This document shows positions 53,974 through 63,548 of a stretch of DNA of 64,000 bases, piece after piece (position 1 is the first letter of the stretch; every line of letters begins with the position of its first letter). Below the pieces are notes generated by a model, which saw only the letters and a program-made list of their open reading frames with translations, was not told the DNA's origin and did no database searches. This DNA comes from Candidatus Brachybacter algidus (GTDB taxonomy: Bacteria > Bacteroidota > Bacteroidia > Chitinophagales > Saprospiraceae): positions 1 through 64,000 of the forward strand of contig JADJSK010000014.1 in assembly GCA_016711705.1 (NCBI GenBank). The letters are read 5' to 3'. Both the position numbers and the translations under genes were made by a program.

Positions 53974-54720
53974 ATGAGCTCAACAAAACTAAGTGTCAAC
54001 GTTAACAAGATAGCCCTTATCCGTAATTCTCGTGGATCAAATTATCCTGATCTTTTGCAGATGTGTCTCGACCTGGAAGCATATGGCGCTGATGGGATCA
54101 CGGTGCACCCTCGTCCTGACCAAAGGCATATTAGATATGACGATATTCCATTATTAAAGAAAAATATCAGAACTGAACTGAATATTGAAGGATATCCCTC
54201 AGATGAATTTATTCAATTGGTTATTGACAATACACCTGCGCAGGTCACCCTCGTTCCTGATCCACCGGGTGCACTCACATCTGATCATGGCTGGGATTTT
54301 GTAAAGAACAAAGATTTATTGGCAAATGCGATACCATTATTTATAAATGCAGGGATAAGAGTTTCATTATTTGTCGATGCTGATGAGGATGCTTCAAGCA
54401 GAGCCCATGATGCAGGAGCTGACAGGATCGAGCTTTACACTGGTCCATATGCGCATCAATATGCCAAGGGCGATAAGCAATCGATCCATGGACATATAGC
54501 TGCTTCTGCCAAAGCCAAGGCTTTAGGTCTCGGTGTGAATGCGGGCCATGACCTCAATCTGGATAATCTTGCATTTTACAAAAGCTCCTTATTATTATTA
54601 GATGAAGTATCCATTGGCCACGCTCTTATAGTTGATGCTATGTATTATGGATATTCAAACGCCATAGCAATGTATCTTGACAGGTTGAAAAACCCCCAAC
54701 ATTATCATTTTCCAAAGTAA
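53974..54720 (+). CDS. pdxJ: Pyridoxine 5'-phosphate synthase
   Basis: Condenses 1-deoxyxylulose 5-phosphate with 3-amino-2-oxopropyl phosphate to form pyridoxine 5'-phosphate (DXP-dependent vitamin B6 pathway). 248 aa TIM barrel: KLSVNVNKIALIRNSRG, DGITVHPRPDQRHIRYDD, VTLVPDPPGALTSDHGWDF, VSLFVDADEDASSRAHDAGA, DRIELYTGPYAHQYAKGDK, GLGVNAGHDLNLDNL and EVSIGHALIVDAMYYG cover the phosphate loops and catalytic residues. Length is standard. Divergent from the CPBP-cdsA-psd operon; transcribed alone. Confidence 0.96.
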   Translation: MSSTKLSVNVNKIALIRNSRGSNYPDLLQMCLDLEAYGADGITVHPRPDQRHIRYDDIPLLKKNIRTELNIEGYPSDEFIQLVIDNTPAQVTLVPDPPGALTSDHGWDFVKNKDLLANAIPLFINAGIRVSLFVDADEDASSRAHDAGADRIELYTGPYAHQYAKGDKQSIHGHIAASAKAKALGLGVNAGHDLNLDNLAFYKSSLLLLDEVSIGHALIVDAMYYGYSNAIAMYLDRLKNPQHYHFPK

Positions 54721-54954
54721 AATTCGCTAAAACATTTTGTGATCTTTAAATGATATTTCATTTAATACTGGATTATCTATAAATTCTTTTCTCAAATTGA
54801 ATTTTAAGTTTAGTATTATCAATTTTAGATTTTTTTAATCTTATGGTCAACTTATAGGATATTACTAACTATCTATTTGTCAATAGAAATAACTGATTTG
54901 TCGAGGAAAATTAATTTATTATTCCTCTATTGTTAAAAAAACATTAATATTTAT

Positions 54955-54986
54955 TTTGGGATTACAAATTAAGTTTCCTACTTTTG
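54955..54986 (+). promoter_or_regulatory. Promoter of the susCD operon
   Basis: TTTG at 54955-54958 and TACTTTTG at 54979-54986 with a 20-base spacer fit the Bacteroidota TTTG / TAnnTTTG promoter. It lies 46 bases before the SusC start. The rest of the 312-base gap is AT-rich with no gene. Confidence 0.75.
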
Positions 54987-55032
54987 GAATTCTTATAATA
55001 ATTAGTTAATTAAATAATCAAAATGTTCAGGC

Positions 55033-58000
55033 ATGAAAAAAACAATGTTTACACTATTTATGCTGGTATTTGGACTCAGTGCTGCAATGGCACAACGATC
55101 CATTTCCGGTACAGTAGTTGACGCGAAATCAGATCCACTGATTGGAGCAAGTATACTTATAAAAGGTACTTCCAGTGGAACTGTCACAGATGTCAATGGA
55201 GCCTTTCAGATGAATGTTCCGGAAGGATCAGTTCTTGTTGTATCTTATACAGGATATGTCTCTCAGAGTATTACTCTTGGTGCTTCTAATACCATGGTTA
55301 TTACTTTACAAGCAGATCAGCGTCTTTTGGACGAGGTAGTAGTTACTGCCTTTGGTATAGAAAGAAAGAGGAATGACCTTTCTGTTTCTGCTCAGAAAGT
55401 AACTGGTGACGAAGTCAATCAGGTAAGAAGTAACAACTTCGTCAACGCCTTATCAGGTAAGGTAGCCGGACTTGATATCAGAACCAACAACAACATGGGT
55501 GGATCTACCAATGTTGTATTAAGAGGTACTAAATCTATCACTGGTAACAACCAGGCATTATTCGTAGTAGACGGTGTTCCTGTCTCTAACTCAACTTTAA
55601 ATACTGGAAACACTACTACTGGTAGAGCTGGTTATGACTATGGATCTGCAGCAGCAGATATAAATCCGGATGACATAGACCAAATTACAGTATTGAAAGG
55701 AGCTGCGGCAGCACTTTACGGAAGTAGAGGTGCCAATGGAGTTGTCTTGATCACTACAAAAAAGGGAAGAAAAGATAGATTCTCTGTTACTGTAAATACT
55801 GGTTTGACTTTTGGTAAAATCGACAAAACGACTTTTATCACTCATCAGAAAGAATACGGAGCTGGTTACGGTCAAGATTTCTATGATTATGAGCCAAATC
55901 CGGGTTTCTTATCAGGTGATCTTTTCACACCTGGAGTACAGGCACCTTATGTTCCATTCACAGAGGATGGTTCAATGGGAGCTAAATTTGATCCTAATCT
56001 TCAAGTATATGACTGGAAGTCATTAGATTCAAAATCTCCAAGTTTTGGAAAAACAACTGCTTGGGTAGCTGCAAAAAATGATGTTTCAGAATTTTTCGAA
56101 ACAGCAGTATCAAGTAATCAGAGTGTTTCTATCGAAGGTGGTAGCAATACTGCATTGTTTAAATTGGGATATACTCGTAATGATGAGAAAGGTATGTTGC
56201 CTAATAGTAATTTAGCTAAAAATATTATCAACGTAGGTGCAACAATAGAGCCAACTGATAAATTTAAGGTTAGTACTTCATTGAACTTTACAAATCAGAC
56301 TGCAACAGGTAGATATGGTTCTGGATATGATTCTAGAAACTTGAATACCATGTTCAGACAGTGGTGGCAAACAAACGTAGATATTCTTGAGCAAAAAGAG
56401 GCTTATGAAAGATTTGAACAAAACGCTACGTGGAACCCTTCAGGTGTTGAAGTAGATGCTTCTCCAATTTATTGGGATAATCCTTATTTCTCTCGTTACA
56501 AAAACTACCAAAATGACTCTAGAAATAGGTTCTTTGGTAATGTTCAAGCTCAATATAAAGTCCTTCCTTCACTTAGCATAGTGGGTAGAGTAGGTGGAGA
56601 TTTAGCTTTCGACCAACAAGAAGAAAGATTGGACAAGAAGTCGGTAGATAGAGGTGCTTACAGCATTTTTAATAGAAACAATAAAGAGTTTAACTATGAC
56701 CTTTATGCTAATTACAACAAAGATCTAAGTTCTGATCTTAATTTGAATGTAGCAGTAGGTACTAACATCAGAAGAAGTTACCTAAGTTCTATATTCAGTA
56801 CTACAAACACTGATTTGGTTGTTGATGGATTATATTCTATTGGAAACTCTGCAGGTGTTCCTGTACCTCCGGTAGAAGTTTATCAGCCTATCGGCGTAGA
56901 TGGACTTTTTGGAACAGCATCTTTTTCATTTAAAGATATGCTTTTCGTAGATGGAACAATAAGAAGAGATCAGTCAACTACACTTCCTGAAGGAAACAAT
57001 ACTTATGTATATCCTTCAGTTTCTGCAGGTTTTTCTTTTGCTGAAGTGTTGAAGCAAGATTGGTTATCTTATGGCAAGATCAGAGCATCTTATGCTGAAG
57101 TAGGAAACGATGCTCCGGCATTGAGTATCTTTAGTGTTTATGATAAACCAACAGCATTTGGAAGTATTCCTTTCTTCTCTCTTCCAGCAACTAGAAATAA
57201 CATTGACCTTAAACCTGAAAGAACTAAATCTACAGAATTTGGTTTGGATATGGCTTTCATGGATAATAGATTCGGATTTGAATTTACTTATTATAATGCT
57301 TCTACTTTTGATCAGATCATTCCGATCCAAATCACAGGTGCTACTGGTTATACTTCTAAGTTTATCAACTCAGGAGAGGTAGTAAATAAAGGTATTGAGG
57401 TAATTGCAAATATTACTCCAGTTAGAACTCAAGACTTTACTTGGGGACTTTCCTTTAACTTCTCTAAAAATAACAACGAAGTTATTTCTTTATTTGACGA
57501 GAACACAAAACAGATCGTTATTGCTACATTCCAAAGTGGTGTTAGCTTAGTTGCGCTTCCTGGTCAGCCTATGGGTACTTTGAAAGGTACTGGATTTGTT
57601 TACAAAGATGGCAAGAGAACAGTAAATGAAGATGGTTATTATGTTCAAGCAAAAGACCAAGTAATAGGAAATACTACTCAAAAATGGTTTGGTGGTGTCG
57701 GTACTAGTTTAACATACAAAAACCTTAGATTGGGTATGTTAGTTGATGCGAAAATAGGTGGTAGTATCTATTCTTTGGATCAGGCTTACGGTCAATACAC
57801 TGGTCAAACAGAAGAAACTGCTGGATTAAACGATTTGGGTAATCCAAAACGTGCTCCTTTAGCAGAAGGTGGTGGAGTTATACTTGATGGTGTTAAAGAA
57901 GATGGAACTCCAAATGATGTTAGAGTTAGTGTAGAAAATGCTAACGATACTCCATTTGGTATTGCTAACAATCCAAATGAAGCATTTATATATGATGCAA

Positions 58001-58242
58001 CATATGTTAAATTGAGAGAAGTTAATCTTACATACTCATTTAATAAAAACTTATTCGGAGCGAAGTCCTTTATCAAAGGAGTAGATGTGTCATTGGTTGG
58101 TAGAAACTTGTGGATTATTCACAAAAATCTTCCTGGTGCAGATCCTGAAGAAGTATATAGTGCTGGTAATATCTCAGGACACCAAGGAGGAGCATATCCT
58201 ACTTTGAAAACATTTGGATTTAACGTTAAATTGAGTTTCTAA
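55033..58242 (+). CDS. SusC/RagA-type TonB-dependent outer-membrane receptor
   Basis: Forms the channel of a SusCD nutrient importer. 1,069 aa: signal peptide (FTLFMLVFGLSAAMAQ), carboxypeptidase-D-like regulatory domain (about 23-100; ISGTVVDAKSDPLIGASILI), TonB box region with LDEVVVTAFGIERKR, plug domain (about 110-235; SNNFVNALSGKVAGLDIRTN, DQITVLKGAAAALYGSRGAN) and a 22-strand barrel ending TFGFNVKLSF. The ALYGSRGANGVVLITTKKG block is diagnostic. ATG at 55033 follows the promoter at 54955. No extracytoplasmic sigma/anti-sigma pair or glycanase is adjacent, so the substrate (glycan or peptide) is unknown. Confidence 0.96.
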   Translation: MKKTMFTLFMLVFGLSAAMAQRSISGTVVDAKSDPLIGASILIKGTSSGTVTDVNGAFQMNVPEGSVLVVSYTGYVSQSITLGASNTMVITLQADQRLLDEVVVTAFGIERKRNDLSVSAQKVTGDEVNQVRSNNFVNALSGKVAGLDIRTNNNMGGSTNVVLRGTKSITGNNQALFVVDGVPVSNSTLNTGNTTTGRAGYDYGSAAADINPDDIDQITVLKGAAAALYGSRGANGVVLITTKKGRKDRFSVTVNTGLTFGKIDKTTFITHQKEYGAGYGQDFYDYEPNPGFLSGDLFTPGVQAPYVPFTEDGSMGAKFDPNLQVYDWKSLDSKSPSFGKTTAWVAAKNDVSEFFETAVSSNQSVSIEGGSNTALFKLGYTRNDEKGMLPNSNLAKNIINVGATIEPTDKFKVSTSLNFTNQTATGRYGSGYDSRNLNTMFRQWWQTNVDILEQKEAYERFEQNATWNPSGVEVDASPIYWDNPYFSRYKNYQNDSRNRFFGNVQAQYKVLPSLSIVGRVGGDLAFDQQEERLDKKSVDRGAYSIFNRNNKEFNYDLYANYNKDLSSDLNLNVAVGTNIRRSYLSSIFSTTNTDLVVDGLYSIGNSAGVPVPPVEVYQPIGVDGLFGTASFSFKDMLFVDGTIRRDQSTTLPEGNNTYVYPSVSAGFSFAEVLKQDWLSYGKIRASYAEVGNDAPALSIFSVYDKPTAFGSIPFFSLPATRNNIDLKPERTKSTEFGLDMAFMDNRFGFEFTYYNASTFDQIIPIQITGATGYTSKFINSGEVVNKGIEVIANITPVRTQDFTWGLSFNFSKNNNEVISLFDENTKQIVIATFQSGVSLVALPGQPMGTLKGTGFVYKDGKRTVNEDGYYVQAKDQVIGNTTQKWFGGVGTSLTYKNLRLGMLVDAKIGGSIYSLDQAYGQYTGQTEETAGLNDLGNPKRAPLAEGGGVILDGVKEDGTPNDVRVSVENANDTPFGIANNPNEAFIYDATYVKLREVNLTYSFNKNLFGAKSFIKGVDVSLVGRNLWIIHKNLPGADPEEVYSAGNISGHQGGAYPTLKTFGFNVKLSF

Positions 58243-58252
58243 AAATTAAATA

Positions 58253-59683
58253 ATGATGAAAAAACTATTAATATTCGCTTTGATACCGGCTTTCTTTTTG
58301 GGGGGCTGTGTCAATAGCTTAGATGATTATAACATTGATACGAAGAAGCCTTCTAAGGTAGATGCGGCACCTTTGTTTTCTAATTCAACTAAAGGATTGA
58401 ATGATGTTTTGAACAGTGTCAATGTAAACACAAACGTGTTTAGATTTTATGTTCAGCACTTGGCGACGACCACCTATTTGGAAGAACCACGCTATAACAT
58501 GGTTACTCGTACTATTCCTCAGGCTTTGTGGAATGCAATGTATGTGTCTTCACTTGCGGATCTGAAAGAAGCTAAAAGCATCATTGATGCCAACCAGATT
58601 CTTAATGCTGATGTTAAAAAGAATCAGATTGCTACCATAGATGTTATGCAAGTATATGCATATTCTGTTTTGGTTAATACATTTGGCGATATTCCTTACT
58701 CTGAGTCATTGGATATCAACAATCCTCAACCGAAATATGATGATGCTAAAACTGTCACCTTAGATCTATTATCTAGATTGGACACAGACATTGCAGCTAT
58801 GAATGGTGATGCTGACGGATTTGGTACAGCTGATATCATATACGGAGGAAATGTAGGTAAATGGCAAAAATTTGCCAACTCACTTAGATTGAAATTGGCG
58901 ATGGTAATTGCTGATGTTGATCCAGGTACTGCTGGTGCGAAGATTGCAGCTTCAGCTGCGCTTCCATTGATCACTGCCAATGCTGATAATGCTTTATTCA
59001 AATATGTAGGTGCACCTAACAATAATCCACTTTCTAATGATGTTCCGCCTAGAAGCGCACGTCAGGATTTTGTAATGGCAAATACTCTAGTTGATGAGAT
59101 GAATACTTTGAATGATCCAAGACGCGCGGCGTACTTTACTACAGTAGGTGGTGAGTATGTAGGCGGAAAATATGGATTTTCAAATGTTTATGCTAACTTT
59201 TCAACTTTTAGTACTAAAGTTACTGCAACCACATTCCCTGGAAATATGCTAGATGCATCTGAAGTTAATTTCCTTCTTGCGGAGGCTGTTGAAAGAGGTT
59301 TCATCACTGGTGACGCAAAGTCATATTATGACGCAGCTATCACTGCTTCTTTAGCATATTGGGGTGTAACTGGTGTTGAGGATTATCTTGCGCAGGCTAC
59401 TGTTGATTACAGTAATGCAGGTTCTGGAGCTTCTTGGCAAGAGAAAATTGGTACTCAGAAGTGGATTGCTCTATATAATAGAGGATTTGATGCATGGACT
59501 GAGTGGAGAAGATTGGACTTCCCAGTGTTAGTAGCACCGGATGCTTCAGGTGTTCCTCCTATTCCTAAGAGATTGATCTATCCGATCATTGAAAATTCTT
59601 TGAATGCAGCTAATACAAAAGCAGCAGCTGCTGCCATAGGTGGAGATGATTCAGCTACAAGATTGTTCTGGGACGTTAAATAA
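58253..59683 (+). CDS. SusD/RagB-type surface lipoprotein
   Basis: The lid lipoprotein that captures substrate for SusC. 476 aa with signal and lipobox (IPAFFLGGC). The SusD-like type 2 pattern is seen: ALWNAMYVSSLADLKEAKSI, MQVYAYSVLVNTFGDIPYSE, GNVGKWQKFANSLRLKLAMV, NFLLAEAVERGF, WQEKIGTQKWIALYNRGFDA, WTEWRRLDFPVL and PKRLIYPIIE. It begins 10 bases after susC, the universal SusCD arrangement, and is followed by a strong terminator. The smaller type 2 SusD group is often tied to oligosaccharide or peptide uptake, but this is not decidable here. Confidence 0.95.
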   Translation: MMKKLLIFALIPAFFLGGCVNSLDDYNIDTKKPSKVDAAPLFSNSTKGLNDVLNSVNVNTNVFRFYVQHLATTTYLEEPRYNMVTRTIPQALWNAMYVSSLADLKEAKSIIDANQILNADVKKNQIATIDVMQVYAYSVLVNTFGDIPYSESLDINNPQPKYDDAKTVTLDLLSRLDTDIAAMNGDADGFGTADIIYGGNVGKWQKFANSLRLKLAMVIADVDPGTAGAKIAASAALPLITANADNALFKYVGAPNNNPLSNDVPPRSARQDFVMANTLVDEMNTLNDPRRAAYFTTVGGEYVGGKYGFSNVYANFSTFSTKVTATTFPGNMLDASEVNFLLAEAVERGFITGDAKSYYDAAITASLAYWGVTGVEDYLAQATVDYSNAGSGASWQEKIGTQKWIALYNRGFDAWTEWRRLDFPVLVAPDASGVPPIPKRLIYPIIENSLNAANTKAAAAAIGGDDSATRLFWDVK

Positions 59684-59705
59684 TATTTTTCGTTTTTGAA
59701 ATAAG

Positions 59706-59739
59706 AAAAGGGGTGGTCATGAAAATGACCGCCCTTTTT
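59706..59739 (+). terminator. Rho-independent terminator of susCD
   Basis: Stem GGTCAT / ATGACC with outer GGGG/CCC pairs, GAAA tetraloop and a T-run, 22 bases past the SusD stop. Confidence 0.92.
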
Positions 59740-59778
59740 ATTTATGTACATTTGCCCATTATTGTAATGCAAAAAGTA

Positions 59779-59786
59779 TATATTTG
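59779..59786 (+). promoter_or_regulatory. Probable -7 box for the 2OG oxygenase gene
   Basis: TATATTTG fits TAnnTTTG and lies 22 bases before ATG at 59809. Confidence 0.5.
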
Positions 59787-59808
59787 TGATTATTAAATCA
59801 ACTAAGAT

Positions 59809-60762
59809 ATGAGCCAGCGCGCCATTCCCCTCGTCGACCTAAGTAAATACAATGAAGGTTCGGCAGAAGATAAAAAACAATTCGTTTCCGAACTTGGCAG
59901 AGCCTTCCATGAAGTGGGCTTCGTCGGAGTGGTGAATCATGGCATACCCAAAAGCTTAGTCGATGAGTTTTATGCTTCGGCAAAGGCTTTTTTCGCACTT
60001 CCTGTCGATGTCAAACGAAGCTATGAGGTCAATGATCTTGCAGGGCAAAGAGGATATACTTCATTCGGTAAGGAACATGCCAAACAATCCAATGTAGGCG
60101 ATCTGAAAGAGTTTTTTCAGATTGGCCAGACAGTGACAGATGGAGATGCCATTAAGAGTCAATACCCGGATAATGTGCATGTTATTGAAGCAGGAGATTT
60201 TAAAGATAAAGGAGATGAGCTTTATAAGGCTTTTGAAAAAGCAGGAAGTCAATTGCTGGCAGCTATCGGTGATTTCCTTGGACTTGGAGATGATTACTTT
60301 GCAACAAGGATTCACAATGGCAACAGCATTTTGAGAGCCATCCATTATCCGCCGATTACTTCTGAACCTGAATCTGCCATTCGGGCTGAGCAGCATGAAG
60401 ATATTAATCTGATTACATTGCTTGTAGGCGCATCTGCGGGAGGACTGCAAGTACTAAACTTGAAAGGAGAATGGTTGGATGTAGTTCCTGAAGCGGATGA
60501 GATCGTAGTTAATGTAGGTGATATGCTTCAAAGACTCACTAACAACTATCTAATATCAACTACACATCGCGTCGTCAATCCACCTCGCGAAGAATGGCAC
60601 AATCCTAGGTTGTCAATACCTTTCTTCCTGCATCCTCGCAGTGAGATGGATCTTACCTGCCTAGACAAATGTGTTACAGAGGATAATCCTTTGCAGTATG
60701 AACCAATTACTGCCGGTGAATACCTTAACGAAAGGTTAAGGGAGATCGGTTTGAAAAAATAA
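59809..60762 (+). CDS. 2-oxoglutarate/Fe(II)-dependent oxygenase, isopenicillin-N-synthase-like
   Basis: 317-aa non-heme iron oxygenase of the IPNS/flavone synthase group. The N-terminal DIOX domain has IPLVDLSKYNEG, FHEVGFVGVVNHGIP and FFALPVDVKRSYE. The catalytic core gives the HxD...H iron triad: EQHEDINLITLL (His/Asp near 196-198) and STTHRVVNPP (His near 252), with RLSIPFF supplying the 2-oxoglutarate Arg. Members hydroxylate or desaturate small molecules; this widespread bacterial subgroup has no settled substrate. Single gene with its own promoter box. Confidence 0.93.
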   Translation: MSQRAIPLVDLSKYNEGSAEDKKQFVSELGRAFHEVGFVGVVNHGIPKSLVDEFYASAKAFFALPVDVKRSYEVNDLAGQRGYTSFGKEHAKQSNVGDLKEFFQIGQTVTDGDAIKSQYPDNVHVIEAGDFKDKGDELYKAFEKAGSQLLAAIGDFLGLGDDYFATRIHNGNSILRAIHYPPITSEPESAIRAEQHEDINLITLLVGASAGGLQVLNLKGEWLDVVPEADEIVVNVGDMLQRLTNNYLISTTHRVVNPPREEWHNPRLSIPFFLHPRSEMDLTCLDKCVTEDNPLQYEPITAGEYLNERLREIGLKK

Positions 60763-60850
60763 TTGCTTTACTTTGATCAATTTTACAGCTTCAAACGTTC
60801 ATATTTTACAACTTTAATAATATCGTAGCAATACGAAAAATATATTCAAT

Positions 60851-61063
60851 ATGTTATTAACATTATTATTATTAGGAATGGGGATGCCGGAAGGAATTCT
60901 AATTTTCTTTGCCTTATTATTATTATTTGGTGGCAAAAAAATTCCTGAACTTATGCGTGGCATGGGAAAGGGTATTAGAGAGTTCAATTCAGCAAGAGCC
61001 AGCATCGAAGATGAGATAAAGACTGGTATGAAAGATGCTGAAAAGCCAAAACCAGAGAATTGA
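60851..61063 (+). CDS. tatA: Twin-arginine translocase subunit TatA/TatE-like
   Basis: 70 aa: one membrane helix (about 5-27) followed by the hinge FGGKKIPELMRGMGKGIREF and an amphipathic helix, then a charged tail ending KPKPEN. This is the TatA architecture; TatA oligomers form the conduit for folded twin-arginine substrates. tatC is not adjacent. ATG at 60851 starts close to the helix as usual. An OmpH-like gene follows after 57 bases. Confidence 0.93.
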   Translation: MLLTLLLLGMGMPEGILIFFALLLLFGGKKIPELMRGMGKGIREFNSARASIEDEIKTGMKDAEKPKPEN

Positions 61064-61120
61064 TCTGAATCTTTATTATTTATTAAATACGTTCAAGTAC
61101 AACTGTATCATACTATTACT

Positions 61121-61654
61121 ATGTTTCAAAAAATATTAATTTTAACCATCCTGTTTACAGGAAGCTCTATCACTTCAATTTTTGCGCAACAAAAATTCGG
61201 TCATCTCAATTCTGGAAATATGCTTGAATTAATGCCGGAAGTAAAAGAATCCGACAAGAAATTAGCAGTACTTGATGATTCATTAGGGGTTCAGTTAGAT
61301 ACGATGACAGCAAAATTTAAGCGCCATTACGATGCAGCTCTGAAAGCTGTGAATGAAGGCACAATGACCAAAATTCAGCAATCAACTACCGAACAACAAT
61401 TGAATGAAGAGCAATCTTCCATAACTGAATTTCAAAAGGTAGGTCAGGTTATGTTGACTCAACGCAGACAAGCTTTGCTTGCGCCCGTTTTGGACAAACT
61501 TAACGATGCAATTGTCGCAGTAGGAAAAGAAAAAGGTTATTCTTTTATTTTTGATGTGAGTGGAGGTTCCATGTTGTATGTGACGGAAGCTGACGATGTC
61601 AGTGCTTTGGTTGCATCTAAGCTTGGTCTGACTCTTCCTCCTGCGGCTAAATAA
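61121..61654 (+). CDS. OmpH/Skp-family periplasmic chaperone
   Basis: 177 aa with signal peptide (ILILTILFTGSSITSIFAQ). FGHLNSGNMLELMPEVKESD is the conserved first strand and helix; a long helical arm (about 45-130) follows, then ALLAPVLDKLNDAIVAVGKE, KGYSFIFDVSGGSMLYV and the C-terminal strand. Skp/OmpH trimers hold unfolded outer-membrane proteins for BamA. Bacteroidota often carry two or more paralogues; this one lies apart from bamA. It converges with dprA, the two stops being separated by one base. Confidence 0.9.
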   Translation: MFQKILILTILFTGSSITSIFAQQKFGHLNSGNMLELMPEVKESDKKLAVLDDSLGVQLDTMTAKFKRHYDAALKAVNEGTMTKIQQSTTEQQLNEEQSSITEFQKVGQVMLTQRRQALLAPVLDKLNDAIVAVGKEKGYSFIFDVSGGSMLYVTEADDVSALVASKLGLTLPPAAK

Positions 61655-61655
61655 T

Positions 61656-62783
61656 TTAATTCAGAACGATCCGATTGCCTGGCAATTGAGATATTAGACC
61701 TTCCATAGTCAATGCCAGTAACATAGCTGCGAATTCACTATGTCTCATATCAAGCTTTTTTATTAGTTGATCGACATTGATTTCTCTATCAGGTAATAGT
61801 AGATTTATAAGAGATTGTTCCTTTTCTGATAAGGTCCTGAATAACTGTGTTTGAACTGAGCGGCTATGACCAAGCGTCTTGTCGTCCCAATTCATTTCCT
61901 CCAATACGTCATTAAAATTCTCAACTAATACGGCTTTGTTCTTTTTGATCATCATATTGCACCCACGAGATGCCTTATCATTTGGTTTGCCTGGCAGAGC
62001 CATTAGTGACTTATTATAGCTGAATGCATATTCTGCTGTGATGATGCTTCCTCCCTTTTCAGCTGATTCTACCACAATTAGGCCATCGGAAAGTGCAGCA
62101 ATAATTCTATTTCTCATTGGAAACCTTTGACGGTCAGGGAGAATATCAGCGTATGCCTCAGTGATGAATCCTCCTCTGTAACACATCTCATGCATATATT
62201 GCCTGTGTGCTGCAGGATAAATATATTTATATCCACCAGCCAAAACTCCTACAGTTGGGATATCCATATTTATACAAGCTTTATGTGCAGTGATATCGAT
62301 GCCGTAAGCAAACCCACTTATAATAGCAATATTTTCATTTTTCAAATGTTCAATTAAATCTTGAGTCCATTTTATACCAAAATTTGAAGGAGACCTAGTA
62401 CCTACTATGCCTAGGGTTCTGCCTGGGTTTAAATCGACTGTGCCTTTGGAAAATAGCAAGAATGGACTATCATTGAAATTTAATAACCTTTTTGGAAATA
62501 ATTTGTCCGAATAGAACAATGGCGTAACATCATGTTTTTCAATGTATTTTATCTCATTTTCGACCAGATGAAATTCATTAAAATGTCTTATTTTTTCAAT
62601 GATAGAGCTTCCAATACCCGGTATTTTTGAGAGAGAAGCTGATTTAGATTGGAATATATCTTTAAAACTACCAACATAACTAAGTAATGTTTTGGCATAT
62701 ATATGTCCAATACCTGGAATCAAGCCTAGGGCTAAACCATAAAATACTTCTTCTTCTTTTTGTGAGAGTGGTTCGAGTGACAT
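61656..62783 (-). CDS. dprA: DNA-processing protein DprA
   Basis: Loads RecA on incoming single-stranded DNA during natural transformation. 375 aa: N-terminal helix-hairpin-helix part (FYGLALGLIPGIGHIYAKTL, LSKIPGIGSSIIEKI), Rossmann-like core with TLGIVGTRSPSNFGIKW (about 125), IAIISGFAYGIDITAHKACI (about 155) and GLIVVESAEKGGSIITAEYA (about 235), and a C-terminal winged-helix domain (ITERP-like DREINVDQLIKKLDMRHSEF). Layout is standard, suggesting the organism may be competent. Monocistronic. Confidence 0.95.
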   Translation of the reverse strand: MSLEPLSQKEEEVFYGLALGLIPGIGHIYAKTLLSYVGSFKDIFQSKSASLSKIPGIGSSIIEKIRHFNEFHLVENEIKYIEKHDVTPLFYSDKLFPKRLLNFNDSPFLLFSKGTVDLNPGRTLGIVGTRSPSNFGIKWTQDLIEHLKNENIAIISGFAYGIDITAHKACINMDIPTVGVLAGGYKYIYPAAHRQYMHEMCYRGGFITEAYADILPDRQRFPMRNRIIAALSDGLIVVESAEKGGSIITAEYAFSYNKSLMALPGKPNDKASRGCNMMIKKNKAVLVENFNDVLEEMNWDDKTLGHSRSVQTQLFRTLSEKEQSLINLLLPDREINVDQLIKKLDMRHSEFAAMLLALTMEGLISQLPGNRIVLN

Positions 62784-62851
62784 GAATTGTGGGTTTGGTG
62801 ATTAAAGCTCAAATTTAATCTTAATTTTGCATTTAACTGATTGTATTAACA

Positions 62852-63544
62852 ATGAAAATAAAATTATTTTTCTTCTTCTTATTATTTGCCTTTCGAATGT
62901 CCGGGATTTATGGCCAACTAGCCATAGATGTTGGATATATGGGTAGCACTTTTTCAAGTAATAAGTTCCGACCTATTATTAAAGCGTTCAATAGTTATCT
63001 TCCTAATTCGTCTAAAGCAATGAAGAAAATGAACTACATGAATGGTCTGCATTTTTCAATAAGTTCTACACAACTACCTGTCAATATCTATGCTGAGTAC
63101 AATGGTACTTTTGTTTCTTTGAGTGGAAAACGCCTTATAAATAGCTCCAATAACCAGTATAATTATATTTTTAATTAGTCTGACAATGCAGTCGGGGCAG
63201 GTCTTCTTTCAGGCAATGCGAACATAGTTAAGGTTGGTGCCAGCCTTTTATACAATTTTGTTTCGATTAAACAATACACGACAGATAATAGTAAAAGGCT
63301 TCTTTTGAAGGGTGATAATTTTTTATCTTTTAAACCTTACTTCGACTTTCGTTTGGGTGCAGAGGAAGACAGGGTCAATGCTTCTTTGAGACTTTTCGCC
63401 AATATCCCTTTAAAGAAAACAGATATTTCAGGAATTTCTACTGCAATGGATCCTGAAAACCGTGCTGGATTGGATCAAAGTGACCTCAATCAAAAATTGA
63501 CTACTTTCGGTATCAGTTTTATCCTTCATAATAAGCGATATTGA
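62852..63544 (+). pseudogene. Outer-membrane beta-barrel-like protein with internal TAG
   Basis: Begins with a signal peptide (KLFFFFLLFAFRMSGIYGQ) and continues with alternating strands, LAIDVGYMGSTFSSNKFRPI, HFSISSTQLPVNIYAEYNGT. After 108 codons an in-frame TAG at 63176-63178 interrupts it. The same frame then stays open: SDNAVGAGLLSGNANIVKVG, FKPYFDFRLGAEEDRVNASL, FGISFILHNKRY, stop at 63542. The two parts together form a plausible 230-aa barrel with a typical C-terminus. I do not recognise the family. The TAG may be a real nonsense mutation or a base error; TAG is a normal stop elsewhere here, so recoding is unlikely. Confidence 0.6.
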
Positions 63545-63548
63545 GAAT

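Noticed and set aside
63176..63178. Stop-codon recoding (TAG read as an amino acid)
   Set aside because: TAG ends several intact genes in this window, e.g. at 15841, 37583 and 41398, and no special RNA element was recognised.
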